Notes under the pieces: generated by a model
Seen by the model: only the letters and a program-made list of their open reading frames with translations
The model's database searches: none
Told to the model about the DNA's origin: nothing
Program-made: the position numbers and the translations under genes
In this document: one piece after another, positions 11,757-24,700 of the stretch
How positions within the stretch are numbered: the stretch's first letter is position 1
Layout of the letters: every line of letters starts with the position of its first letter
NCBI GenBank assembly: GCA_024449915.1
Contig: JAMZAV010001049.1
Coordinates: 1-64,000 of the forward strand
Direction: 5' to 3'
Length of the DNA stretch: 64,000 bases
Source: Sweltsa coloradensis
Taxonomy: Eukaryota; Arthropoda; Insecta; Plecoptera; Chloroperlidae

Positions 11757-12290
11757 CATGTTGTGACTAGATAATTTATTTTTTATCTAGATAAAGAAAA
11801 AGATAATCCTCCAAAAAATTATCTAGATAACATATAATATGAAGTGTAGAAAATTATCTAGATAAAAGATAAGTGATCAAAATAATTATCTAGATAATTT
11901 TGTTTAGATAAATGATAATAATTATTGAGATTGACGTTTTTTAAATATTATTTTTTCCACAACAACAGCTTTCTTGTCTTTCGTAAATGCCTATCCAGAA
12001 GAATTTTTAAATATGCGGAACTACGATTAAGATAAGATAGTGAACTAAAAACAAGTTGAACAACTTTTCATTTAAAAAAGTGATTTTTAATATTTTTCTC
12101 TACATTATTGTTTATTATTTTATCCAAAAATGTTATCTAGAAGCTTAAAAAGCTTAGATGAGATAAACTTTATTTTATCTAAATAATAGAAAAAGATTAC
12201 ATAAAAAAACTTATCTAGATAAGATTATAGATAATGAATTTTGTCTAGATAGATTATCTAGATAATTTATCTACATAAGTCACAACACTG
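11757..12290. mobile_element. hAT-like MITE packed with ATCTAGAT palindromes
   Basis: The ends form terminal inverted repeats: CATGTTGTGACTAGATAA on the left, and CAGTGTTGTGACTTA on the reverse complement of the right. Flanking 8-mers CATTAGGC and CATGAGGG match at 6 of 8 positions, fitting a decayed 8-bp hAT target-site duplication. The 534-bp interior has no ORF but repeats TTATCTAGATAA-type palindromes many times. It appears to be non-autonomous. Confidence 0.7.
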
Positions 12291-15200
12291 CATGAGGGTG
12301 ATGATGGAACAGCCTAGTATGTATCTGTATTTGATACACTATGGACGGCCAGTGAACAGTATGCAACACACCGTAGCTTCTATCCTAAGATCATAACTAC
12401 TTCTAAATTTGATGACAGTTTCAATCATTTAAGTCTACATTACAATCCAAGATAATATTAATTACATGTTTATAATGTATTCGTTAATTTAAAGGAAAAT
12501 AATTGCAAATCATTATTCTATGATTCATTGAAAGTAAACAAATTATTGATTTGTTGTTAGGAAAGCGTAGAACAAAAAACGCAACATTCAACAAACTATA
12601 ACTACTTACTACAAATCAGTCACAAATACAAAACTATAAACACAATCAAACAGCTAACAGGCACATAAAGATATGTTCAAACGAAGCTCGTCACAAAGTG
12701 TTGTTAATTTGTTTAAACTAAATACATTTAAACCATAATAAAATCCGACTAACTAAATTTTTTGGTATTGATAAACCACAATGGAATCAATTTGGTGATG
12801 AAAATCATGTTACTGGCTATATTGGTTTACCAACATGACCAGAAAATATAGCTAAATAAAAATATAGCCAGCGATATCACTTGCTATCACAAGTACATAG
12901 CAAGCGTGGCAAAAACAGAAAAAAAGTGTCATTATTGAATGGTATAAATATGAAACTAATTTCTTTCGTGTAGGTGAAGTACATTAAAATTAGGCGTTGG
13001 TTTTGTTACATTATTATGAAATATGAAATTTAAATCATGAAAGAGGGGTTCCCAAGGTTATCTGTGACACCCTCAAATCATGTGAATTACAGCTATCCAA
13101 ATTCCCATGCCGATGCATTTTATAATAATTTCAGAGTGCATTGGCATTTTTTAACAACATCATTTTAAACCAAATCCACTCCAAATGTAGAATTTACAAA
13201 GCTGATGACGACGAAGATGATCCTATAGTTTTTGTCGAATGTTTGGTTGATGTTAATGTAAAGTTTTCTTTCTTTAAATTGATTAACATAACCAAGTATC
13301 AGTTTGTACTACATGGTACATGGTACATGGTACATGGTAATCACTATATTACCCACTAGTTTTTATATAATGTAGACTTGAACCCACGTTGGTTCCAAGA
13401 ACACCACATGTACATAAGACTAAGGTACCGGCACTGAAATAATTGATGCAAACATACAACTATTATTATAACCAATACTTTTTGTAAAATCATTTTTTTA
13501 AACTTTAATGTTTAAATGCTTCATAATGGCGTAAGAATTAGTATTGAATGTATACATTTCTTCATAAATAACGAAGTAAATTGAATACAATAATAGATTA
13601 AAAGCTGAATTTCGGGGACTCATCTCCAAAATACTCCTCTTCTTAAAAAGAGTTATAGTTCAACAGAATGCTTTGATTAACGCATAATTTTTAGGGAGCG
13701 TATCTGCATAGCTTTTATTTTATCTGACAGTGCATGTGTCACGTCTCACTAAAAAACAGAACATGACTGTGTCTTTCAACAGGGATGATGCCGAATGTTT
13801 TTGGTGACCATGAGCGTCAGAGGGGTGGGGTTAGCCTCACTTTGAACCCGGCACCTCCACCAAAATATATCAACACTAGAAAAACATGCATTTATGTATA
13901 CTTATTCGACGATCTGTTAATTAAGTAGCTTCACTTCCATCAATGTGGGGTACTCAATACCAGTCCTGTACTTATTATCTAGTATTGTTCTACAAAGTTT
14001 TTCGTGGTTGCAGAATATATTTAATAAGTACTCTCCTTGTGAAGTGGACTGGTCACACTCAATAACACATGCTAACTTTAAGCAGGATTTGTTATGGCGA
14101 TAGGTACAAACAAAACGTATCGTTTTCAAATTAGTTGGTCACTAAATGATATTTCAGTGTAGTAACTACGTAACTGTTTAGCTCTAAATTTAATCATGGT
14201 TGATTTTCATCTCATCATGCTGACAAAAACCTTTTCTTGATAGCGTGTTCGATGAATTTGAGACACTCTGTAGACTAAGTTTACGGTTTGACGATTATTG
14301 GCACGTCTGTAATTGAATTTTGATTATATCTGGAGATGTTCTCAGAAGTGAATCATTGAAGATCAGATTACCTTTAAAAGTAGTACATTTAGCAGCCAAA
14401 TTAAATGAAAACGATAAAGAAGAAGAAAATTAGAATAAACACATCAACGTGGTAAAGATTTGTGAGAAAAACCAAATATGTTTAAGAAGTTTAATCACAA
14501 AAATTATTATTGTAAATCGTTTTGATCTCTCTGAAGCAAACTGCACCTTTAAGCAGCTTAATCAGGCATGTTTTAGACGACATTTTCATCTATAACAATA
14601 CTTCATTTTGTAGGTAATAACGTTGTGTCTTTTATAAGTAAATTTCAGTCTCATTGCCACGAAAAATATAAACACTTAATTTTTTGTAACAAAATGAAGA
14701 TTGTTGGAAATGAAAACATTTGTATTTACTGTTAATAAAAATTAATTATTATTAAGTAAACAACTGCGCACAATTACAATTAGATGCAAGATGCAACAAC
14801 GTTTTTCAATCAATGCATTTGTTTCATTTCAATGGATCTATCTTTTTTTAAGTGCGCCAATATTCGTTTTGCATTCTTGATTACGCAAAACGACTACGCA
14901 CTGTTCAACAATGGCCATATTGTACGTCAAAGTCAGTACAAAATAGCCACATTTAACTTCGTTCACAAACAAAAAATATAAATCGCTTCAAAAAACGCTT
15001 CACATAAAATAGAAGGTTATTTGAAGTTGATCCCGACTTGCCGAAAGGTGGAGTTCGCCCCGATAGACATGTCATCAACCATATCAAAAAAACATCCAAA
15101 AAAACACCATCGAAAACTAGTAATAAATAAATCTACAAAATCGATTAATCAACTCAAATAACAACAAAAAAAGTTTTGAAATTGTGTTGTACCTCCTGGG

Positions 15201-15304
15201 TTCGAACCCAGCGCTCTTGAGACACTTTTGCACAAAATGTCAAAAACCGTGGAATTGTAGAAACCTTCCTTCGTTGGGTTCCTCCTAACCAATCCCTCAC
15301 TGAA
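12291..15304. other. DNA downstream of the Z-disc-like gene; probable 3' UTR at its right end
   Basis: The stop codon of the minus-strand gene is at 15305-15307, so its 3' UTR must extend leftward into this region. I could not pin the poly(A) site. A B-box-like TGGGTTCGAACCC lies on the minus strand near 15197-15209, about 100 bases after the stop, suggesting a SINE scrap in the 3' UTR. A 7-bp tandem TACATGG (four units) sits near 13312-13340. The rest is AT-rich and without visible genes. Confidence 0.5.
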
Positions 15305-18300
15305 TCACGTGGTTCGGGGCGGGAGGGGACTATTGGGTTCACTAGAGGAAGAAGGATTCGTCTCCACGCTGTCTTGAAGTTTCAAGATCATCCCCCGGAC
15401 GTTCTTATTACTTGGAATCCGCGGACACTTCGCCCAGAGTCCGTTTATCATACCCGGACTGAAACCCGTAGGTTGGGCGGCGTGCTCGGACAAGAGTCTG
15501 AACGCTCTAGAAGGGACGATGTCGTAAGCGGGATCTTCGCCGTAATAGGCGGCAGCATTCGCCCAAGTATTGTAATAATCACAGTAATCGTAATAGTTTG
15601 CACCATAGGGCGTTTGTACAGGTATCTGAGTATTGACAGTGTTTTGGCTGGTGGAATGCTGTGGTGGTTGGGGGACCCTCGCTGGAGAAAGGCAGTCTTC
15701 CGAACCAGCGGAGCTGCCGGTGTCGTAAGGGTCCATATCTTCTTGGAGGATACGTAATGCGGCGGCGTGGAGTTTTGCCATTGGAAGTTTCTTCAAACGT
15801 TTGCCCTTTTTGCGTTGTAGGAGGCTTTGAACGAGTTCTTTGACTAGGCGGTCGGTGACGGTAGGAGAGGCGGGGGAGGTGATGCCCGAGGATGAGGAGA
15901 GGGAGTCTGGGTCGCTGAGGTTGTTGACCCGGAGGGGAAGGGTGAGGAGTTCACGCCGGGAGGCGATGGTGCTGGTAGGAGGGGAAGTGTCCAGGGTGGC
16001 GGGGAGAGGGGAGGGGTCCTCGTCTTCGTCGTCGCTCCTGTCACAGGCGTCCTGGAGGAGACGGAAGAGACGGGAATGAGTCGAGGCGCGTTGGTATTGC
16101 GTCTGTTTGCGTTGTTCGCTTGTCTCCGATTCTGTGTCCGAGATGGGACGGCTCATGTCTGATGTCACCCCGGAATCGTCTTCTTCTCCGCCACTTTCAG
16201 AATTATCTCGACTGATTCCCTTTTCCTTTCCACTTTTCTTCTTTATTTTGTCGTCTGTCGTTTCCCTCACTCCGCTAGAGTTAGACTCGCTCTTCTTGAT
16301 GTTCTCCTTGTCGTCAACACCATTCTCAAGACACATCTTGTAGAGCTTTGTGATGATCAGCTCCTCTTCATCTCCGTACCCATCACTCTCACTTTCTATC
16401 CCTTCTTCCTCTCCCTCTTCCACTTCTACTATCTCATCCACTTGCTTCTTCTCGTCCACACTCACACAGCTAATCTCCTTCATCATCTCCTCCACTTCTC
16501 CCGAAGCAATCTTCTTCGCTTCTTCTAGATCGGGCAGCTCTTTCTTTTCCTCCTCTTTGTCCTCGCTCACCGCCTTCTTGACACAACTCTTTGCGCTTCC
16601 ATTACTACTACACGAGCTCTCACTCATGTCATCTTCTTCTTCCTCTTCCTCAGAACTCTCACTCTCTTCGCTCTCATCCTCCTCCTCCTCCTCTTCTTCC
16701 TCTTTGACATTCTTCGATGGTTTCTCCTCCTCCTTCTTCACAATCTCTGGCTCTGGCCTCGACTTTGTGAATTGAATCCCGATTTCCAATGTCGGCCTGT
16801 TATTTATAATTTTATTCGTAGCGTTTATGATTTCGTCTATTTTATTCCCCATCCTTGTATTTTCGTATTCACACGACTTTTTCTCCGTATCCCAGAATCC
16901 TTTGACTTCAGTTTTGGGCGAAACATCACCATCACCCTTTTGACTAGATAAATTCCTTGTCCCAACTCCCTTCTGACAAGCCGTGTCCACGTCGTCGTTA
17001 CCCCACGTGCATTCCATATCACTCCCGCTATCCCCTGACTTAGCATGGACAGACTTCACAGTAGTGACACTTGTTGAGCTAGAATGACTATGACTATCAT
17101 CCGTCTTCTCAGTCTCCGAAACCACGTAAGGCTTCGGACTGGGTTTCCTCATCTTTAAAGACACACAAACCGACACGTCGGAATCGGAATCACAAGTGGC
17201 GTAACTGTCCAAATCATCGGCGCTCTGTTGCCTAGAGACACTGCACACCGATACCGGCGTCATGATCTCTTGTCGCGTATTCTCAAGATTGGCAACAGGG
17301 GTTGAAAATCGAACCGGAGAACTATTTCCCACACCGGTGATATCCTTCCGCCATTGTTCGACTTTGTTCGTCGGACTCGGTCGGCTCGGTATGGAAAACG
17401 TCACGGAAACGTCCGAATCATCTTCGAAGTCATCATCGTCCGTTTCCGCTTCCGATATCTCGGGCTCTTTTAATAAACTTTCCAACTGTTTGAAAGCCTT
17501 GCCTTCTATCATCTTACTGGTTTCCGGTTTCTCCGGGACATTCTTCTTCGGCTCTTCCTTCTTTAGAGCCTTCTCGATATGTTTGACACACTTCTCTGAA
17601 AGCATCGATAGGTCCTCGCCCATCAACGACCTGTTCACTTCGCTGTCACCTACAATCACAGTGGTGACTTCTTCATCGTTGGCTGACCTGCTGAACTTGA
17701 GCTTCAACGGTAGTCGAACAGTCACCGACGAAGACTCACTATCTACGTCATCGTTGCCGTCGCTCTCCACGTCATTGTCCAGAGTTGCCGTACTGCTGTC
17801 GTCTTCACTTGTCACACTTTTCACACTCCTTCTCGCGCTCTCCGCATCACTAAACTCTCCCTCTTCAAAGATTACACTCAACTGATGTGGCAGCTCTTCA
17901 TTCTCTTCTTCCTCTTCACCTTCCTCCTCCTCTTCCTCATCTTCAACTTCTTCTTCCTCTTCGCTCTCCTCCTGTTCAGTATCTTCATCGTTCGACTCCA
18001 AAACACCCTCGTCACTATTGTACACATTGATATCACTCACTGACTTGATCGCCTTTAGACCTTCGTTCTCCTTCACTTCTTCACCTTCTTCCTCTTCATC
18101 TTCAACCTCCGTGTCCGAATCCTCTTCACTCTCAACACTCTTTCCATTAACAACATTCTTCTTACCAATAACAACCTCTTCTTTTGTTTTCACAGGTTCC
18201 ACCTTAGTTGATTTCGGTGTCTCAACATTACCATTCATACCGTTGTACATATTGTGACCATTGGTCAGTTTTGAGTTCATTTTGTTATCGTCTTCACACC

Positions 18301-18762
18301 CGACGCCATTTTGTTGATTCGTTGGTGTCACAACAATTTTTGGTGTCTCACAATTATTCCTAGACATAACCCCTTGACGTTGATAAGGATAACCCATGGC
18401 ATTACGTTGAAAGTTTGCTCCGTAATAAGCCATTTCGTCGTTTGACGAATAACCAGAGTATTCGTCGGAATCCGAACCATTAGGGTGATAACGAGGGTAC
18501 ATGGGAGGTGCGAAATGTTGAGGGGAATAAACGGGAGGATAGGGAACGGGAGGATAACCGTAGGCGGCGTTCATTTCGTTCACGTACGCCATGTAAGAGT
18601 AGGGATCCCAATATTGTTGTCCCTCCATATTGGGTGGTCCGTAATATCCCCAATAGTCGGGAGGAGGAGGGGGGGCGTAGTAGGGGACAGGGGATGCGTT
18701 GGGATCGGCCCATTGTTGGTGAGTGTGAGAGATCGAATTAGGGTTGTCCAAAGCCTCTGATG
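15305..18762 (-). CDS. Last coding exon, 3.46 kb, acidic C-terminal region
   Basis: The acceptor is TTGTTATAG at 18763-18771; two bases complete an Ala codon with the previous exon, then 1151 residues run to TGA at 15305. The start is aromatic and Pro-rich ([19 protein letters not shown]). A long middle part is Glu/Asp/Ser-rich with several runs of 5-8 acidic residues and is likely disordered. Near the C-terminus a basic patch ([20 protein letters not shown]) is followed by a Tyr-rich stretch. It carries two SRxFRxL motifs: [13 protein letters not shown] near 16040-16090 and [13 protein letters not shown] near 15480-15525. The last part, [16 protein letters not shown], looks conserved. The antisense Ser-rich frames over it are shadows. 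Confidence 0.92.
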
Positions 18763-21700
18763 CTATAACAAATTAAAACCAGGAAGTTGTCATAACTGAC
18801 AATCCCGAAAAAAAATCTGCCCAGAACGATTTTGGCACAATACAAAAAAAAGTGGATGAAGTTTGGGTCAACATTTACGAAATGTATAATTGTTTGTGCC
18901 ATATTTTGTGCCGTGTGTACTCCAAATTTGTTACACAAATCTAAGTAAGCATTTACTTTTTTAATTTTTCAAGTAAGTACTGGAGGAATATAAAGATGAA
19001 CATAAAAATGACCATAAGTATTTGTGGGGGGGGGGGGACGAATCTTACAAATTGAATTATATAAATTTGTAATTTAAACAGACCGGTTGAAAATAATAAC
19101 TTCGCACAAAAAGTAACTGCGAATCGAAAAACACTGAAACATATCAGCATATGGAGACAATAAAAAATATGTTTACCTTTTATCATGTTAACACCAGTGC
19201 TAATAACATTGATAGGTTAATGCACTAGTTAAAACACTCAAGTCTTATCACAGAATTCCCTAACTTGTTAAAACATGTATCTGAGAAAATGCACGTAAGT
19301 ATTTCTAGAAATGCTGATTTTATATCACACTCATTCCAACAAATTGGCTATTGATAAAAGACCTTTATAGTCTTGAACAATGCTGAAATATAATTATTTT
19401 ATTGCGTTTGACACCATGCTTTAGAAGCAAACATAACAGAATAGAAGATAATGTAAAATGTGTGGAGATTTATAATATACGTATTTAGATCTTATACTAT
19501 ACTATAATAGCAAATCTTAATTTAAAAATGTATTGCTAGTATGTGTTTTAATAAATAGTTTAAAGTAATGATATAATTTTACAAATATTCCACACAAAAG
19601 CAAGCAAACTTTGTTTGTAAAATGTTACTTATTATGACGATTTAAATGTATGAATGAATGCTTTGGCACAGAGGGCTTTTAAATCATTATTATTTTTATA
19701 TTTTATAGTACACATTTACATGTCCCTCATACAGATAGGGCCTATTTTTATTAGATACACTATGAACAAATTACAATGAATTTAGTGCATTCCTTTCCCC
19801 TTTTGTGTATTTAATTAAATTCATTGTACATATTAATTTAATTAATAATGAAAACAATTTTTTTAATTAAACCTTTTGCAAAAGTATGGAGTGTATACAA
19901 ATAGAACTAATTATAAACCCATAAGGTTTATCTATCTATTTAATTAATCGGGAACATTCCTGTAAAATAATTATATGGCTTGAATTAAATACTATTAGAT
20001 TTTGGAATTAGACTTTGTACAATATTTTTCAAAAACATTTTCAATGTTAGCTTTAAAGTAAAACACTGAATACTATTTAATACCTCAATAATACTTTTTA
20101 GAACCAGAATCAAATTAAAATATTTTTGGGTAAGGTAAATATTTAGAATTTTTATTTTTAAATGATAAATTATATGATTATTACATAATGCAAATTTATG
20201 AATCTATCTCCAATGCGATGTGGATACCATCCGGTCCTCCACACACAGAGCTATTATGTATTGTGAGACTCATACCACAGTTCTCAGGTGCAGTCATCGC
20301 CTGCAGCATCCTGAAGGACCGGGATGGGATGGCTCCTCCCGTGTATTTCCTGGGTTCCTGGACCTGTTGCTCTGATGCAGGGATGTAGGGCTGCGGAGGT
20401 TGGTCAGCTAGAACAAGTCACCAGCAAAAAAACTGTCATTTGAGATTAATCCTATCGTAACTTACAGGTTCAATAGACATTCAAATTTTACAAGAGCTTA
20501 GACGAAGATTGAATTATAAAGAATTAGTTAAATAATTTATGGAATTAAAAATATTATGTAGTTGAAGATAAATTGCATCTGTTTTAATTTCTTATCTTAG
20601 GGTATGTCATAATTATTTTTTCTCGCATGATCTCCATTAAAATAATATTTAAGACCGATCAATATTTTGTGTCGTATTAATTTGAATGTGTTTTGGGTTA
20701 AAATGTCAGTATTTCTCTATACGTCTAGCTAATTTTTATATCGCAAAAGCCCTGGCTTGTACAATGCTACTCATCGCCTATGCTGCGGGATAGATAAGCC
20801 CCCATTTTAAACAGTTTACGATGAGCGTGCACACCATTTCAAGGCATTTAGCAAGAAAGAATAACAATTATTTCCACATTCCAGGTTAATTAATGACGTT
20901 GTCTAGAAATTTGTGTTCATAACATAAGAAAGTATCAAGGTAGTTACAGAAATGGACAAGTTTAAATAAGTCATGCAATCTGAAAAGAGCTGGGTCTAAG
21001 GAGGTTAGGTTTCAATAAAGAAAGAAGTAAGAAGGTTTGGACTTATGAACAGGATGTGTGTGAAGAGCTTCTCAAGATGAGATTTTGAAGTGAAAGGAGG
21101 GAAAAATAGAAGTATTAAGACCAAGAGAGAAATGGGGAGTGTTTAGCAGTAGTGAAGCTGTGGGAAGACTTAAACGAGTGGAATAAATAGGGAGGCTGCC
21201 TGGAGCCTGGCAAGCTTTCATGTCTGGTATAAAACTACCACTTAAACACTCGCAAATGGAGCGGAGTAAAACATTATTAAAATGATGTGTGGCATCTTAC
21301 CCTGTACTTGCTGTACCCTGGACTGTCCGCCTGGAGTCGGGCCTCGAGGTACTGAAACATAAAACTAGTTGTGAACATAACTCGTAAAACATAATCAGGT
21401 AAGTTCGAACATTCTTTATATAGTATACTTATAAAAGTGTTTTGGAGTTAATATGATTTTTTTAATAATTTATAGAGAGAGCACAATTTGAAAGTATCAC
21501 ATTACGTATTACAATGCCTACATTATTAGAATACTTTTTTTGTGACTTTTCAGGTTTTTGCAAATCAACAAAACACTAAGATAAACTACCATGATTAGAT
21601 GTAACAGATAGAAATATCACTTTAAAAAATGATTGAATGAAACAACTTTAAATATGGATTAAGTATATATAAAAAAAAACATGGGAAAAATAATGTCTAG

Positions 21701-24700
21701 AATATTTTAATATTTAAATGTGTCAATATATTAAATAAAAATATGATTGGCCACAATAGTGAATTCAGATGAGTTAGAAATGAAGGCGTAGGTAGATTCA
21801 GTAACTTTATATCAAGACTTGGTGGAGGTGCCGGGTTTTGTTGCTCCTGACCGGCGCCTCCACCATTGCCCAAAACATTTTATTCTATACACCAAAACCA
21901 CATTGCCTCATTTCGGTATGATAAAGATCAAGAATAATAATTTTAAAAAAACATCAATCATAATGGAAGAACAAACAAATGAAATTACAGGCATGCAAGT
22001 ATTATTTGTAGGCAGTCATTTTATAAACCTAACACATATATTACATGATGAAAGTAAACTACAAATATCCCACAGTTGGTCTGTTATTTTCACATCAGCC
22101 ATGCAAATATCTACAAACTCGGGTTAATCCATGCACTTATCTGCTCTAGGATGCATAAGAATGCATTTAAATGCACTTACACTCTACTAGATCCAACATG
22201 AAACCTTTAAAACTGCACTCCATTGCACAAGGGTGCAATTCTCACACTAGGTTGCACTATAATGCATTGAGTTGCATTTCTCTGAACAATAATCTGAACT
22301 CTATTGCACTAATGTACACTCCATTGCACTGTTATGCATTGGAATGCATTAAGCTACACTCCATACCACTCACTATGAACTACAAGGCATTGTTTCAGTT
22401 TATTGCACTTAACCACATTCCACTGCACAAGGGCATCAAGCATTTTATATGTAAACTGTATAATATTATTATTATTATTCTGTGATGCTTTATAGAAACC
22501 CATAAAAAAAAGGATGCACGTACTATCCAGCATTACATTGTACCAGGCTACACTACAATGCACTGAGGTATTGCACTATCATGCGCCAAAATGTACTTCA
22601 TTGCACTAGGATGCACTAAGATGCACCCCATTACAAAGTATGCATTACACTTTAGAAAGCAGTATAAAGCAGGCCTCGTACCCTGAGCTTGTTGCATGTT
22701 TTCCCCAGCCGTGTCCGTCATATTTTGAAGCATACGGAAAGCACGGGAGGGGATTGCAGCACCTCTATACCTGGGGTCCGCCTCGGAGTGAAGAGAACTG
22801 TCCTCGTCCACTGGGGGACAAACATCACCGTCACCGTCAATATCACCACTATCACCATCACCATCTCCACCACCACCACCGTCACCGTCACCGTCACCAC
22901 CACCACCACCACCACCACCACCATCACCATCACCATCACCATCACCATCACCATCACCATCACAATATACCATCACCTCTGTAGGGTTGATGGGGGGGGG
23001 GGGGCGTAAGGGGGCTGGTATTTTAAGGTTTTTGTCATCTGGACGACAAAACTATCAACGTCGCCCCTACCATAACAAATTGAGAGATACTTGAAAATAT
23101 AATTTTATGCTATAGTTGCTTTTCCACCCAAATATATGCTTGAAAACGTACTTTTTACGTAAGTAACCTAACACACCATATACATAAAGAAGCTAGGATA
23201 GTTAGTAACGGGGACAGGTTGGCCTATGTTGGGTTACCAAACATGTCTTAACCTTTAGTTAAAATTAAACTCAGTTATCTTAAGCAACATATTTGATATC
23301 GGCTCCATCAAGGCTTAATGCACATTCCAAGCTAGGCGCATCTTATCCCACAGCAAATCTAAATGGTTACTATAAATAAAGCAAATGCACTGACCCCCTA
23401 GGTAAGCCAAAATCTGAATTAATGAACGATTGTTTAACTTGTACAATAGCCAGGGAAGCTAAAGCATCATAGGTCTAATCGAATTAAGGTTGCTAATAGT
23501 GTTTGGCATATCACCCACCATCAAAGCATACCTACAGAATAGACTAAAATAAAACGTAATAAAATATCATTAAGTTTGTTATTCTCCACCTAACTAGACA
23601 CATTAAATTAAGGTTCCGTCCAAAATCCATTAGATATTATTATTGCTTAATGCTTATTTGTTCATTTCCTAGTTATGTATATTTGTGTATTTGTGGCGTT
23701 AGAATCAAGCGTCAAGAACTCACATCTTCAAAAAAAAAAAAAAAAAGTGCTGTTTGCTTTTTTATTTCCATGATGTAATGATGCAATATTGCTATTCGAG
23801 ACGATGAGTGGTGATACATGAATTTTAAGGACAGCTACAAAAACCCTAAGCGGGATTCGAACCCGTGTCCTCCTAGTGTCATTAGCTTTGGACATGCGCC
23901 TCAATTGTATGATACACCGCGGACGCCAATACTTCATTCAAATAGCAAACAGATTGTCGAACCTACCAAGAAAGAAGCAAGCCAAAACATTGTAAGCAAG
24001 GAAGGAAGTAAAGCTGAAGCAAATAAGGAAGCACTTTTAGATTTTGGACAGCTCATGGCTACGTCTGATGAACCAATCACCTAGATTTCACGCAATACAG
24101 TTTTGGATCAACCACCGACATAGAAAACCACGGAAGTAATTAAAAAGAGAAAATTGTAAGACCCAATTCACCAAACTCACAAGGGATCTTTATAATGGGA
24201 ATGAAGTCCTTTGATTGGTTTGTAACATCTTATTGGCTGTCATAGTGAAACTACGACTTTGGATTGTTCTGTCATAAGTATTTTGTTGTTGTTTTTAAAA
24301 TTTTAGAACACTTCTTACAACGATTTAAATAACGATAAAACTTGTGACGTTGTGGGAATTGGGCCTAAGATTAGTTTAACCAGCACCATGAAAGAAGTTG
24401 GGCAAGAAGATTGCGACTAGTTGACCCACCACCTAGAAAGACAAGACATAGAAGCTAACATGACAAAGATCTGTACCACTCTGGTCTAGCATCCTGAAGA
24501 CCTTGGAGGGAATGTGACCCCCTCGGTATCTTGGATTCTCCTCCTCGTTCAAGGCGTTGTCCTTCTCTTCGGCCACTGAAAGCAACGGGCAAGTGGACAT
24601 ATTTGCTGCTCAACAACGCACGCATAATAATATGTAGGAATGCGAGGTACGATTTAATAAATGAGTACACCAAATCGATTAGTTTATATGATAAAAATAA

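Noticed and set aside
16107..17885. Long Ser-rich plus-strand frames (141 and 207 codons)
   Set aside because: Antisense shadows of the Glu/Asp-rich last exon; GAG/GAA codons read backwards give Ser/Leu.
22640..23009. His-rich and Thr-rich plus-strand frames
   Set aside because: Translations of the CCATCA/CCACCA microsatellite and antisense of a real exon.
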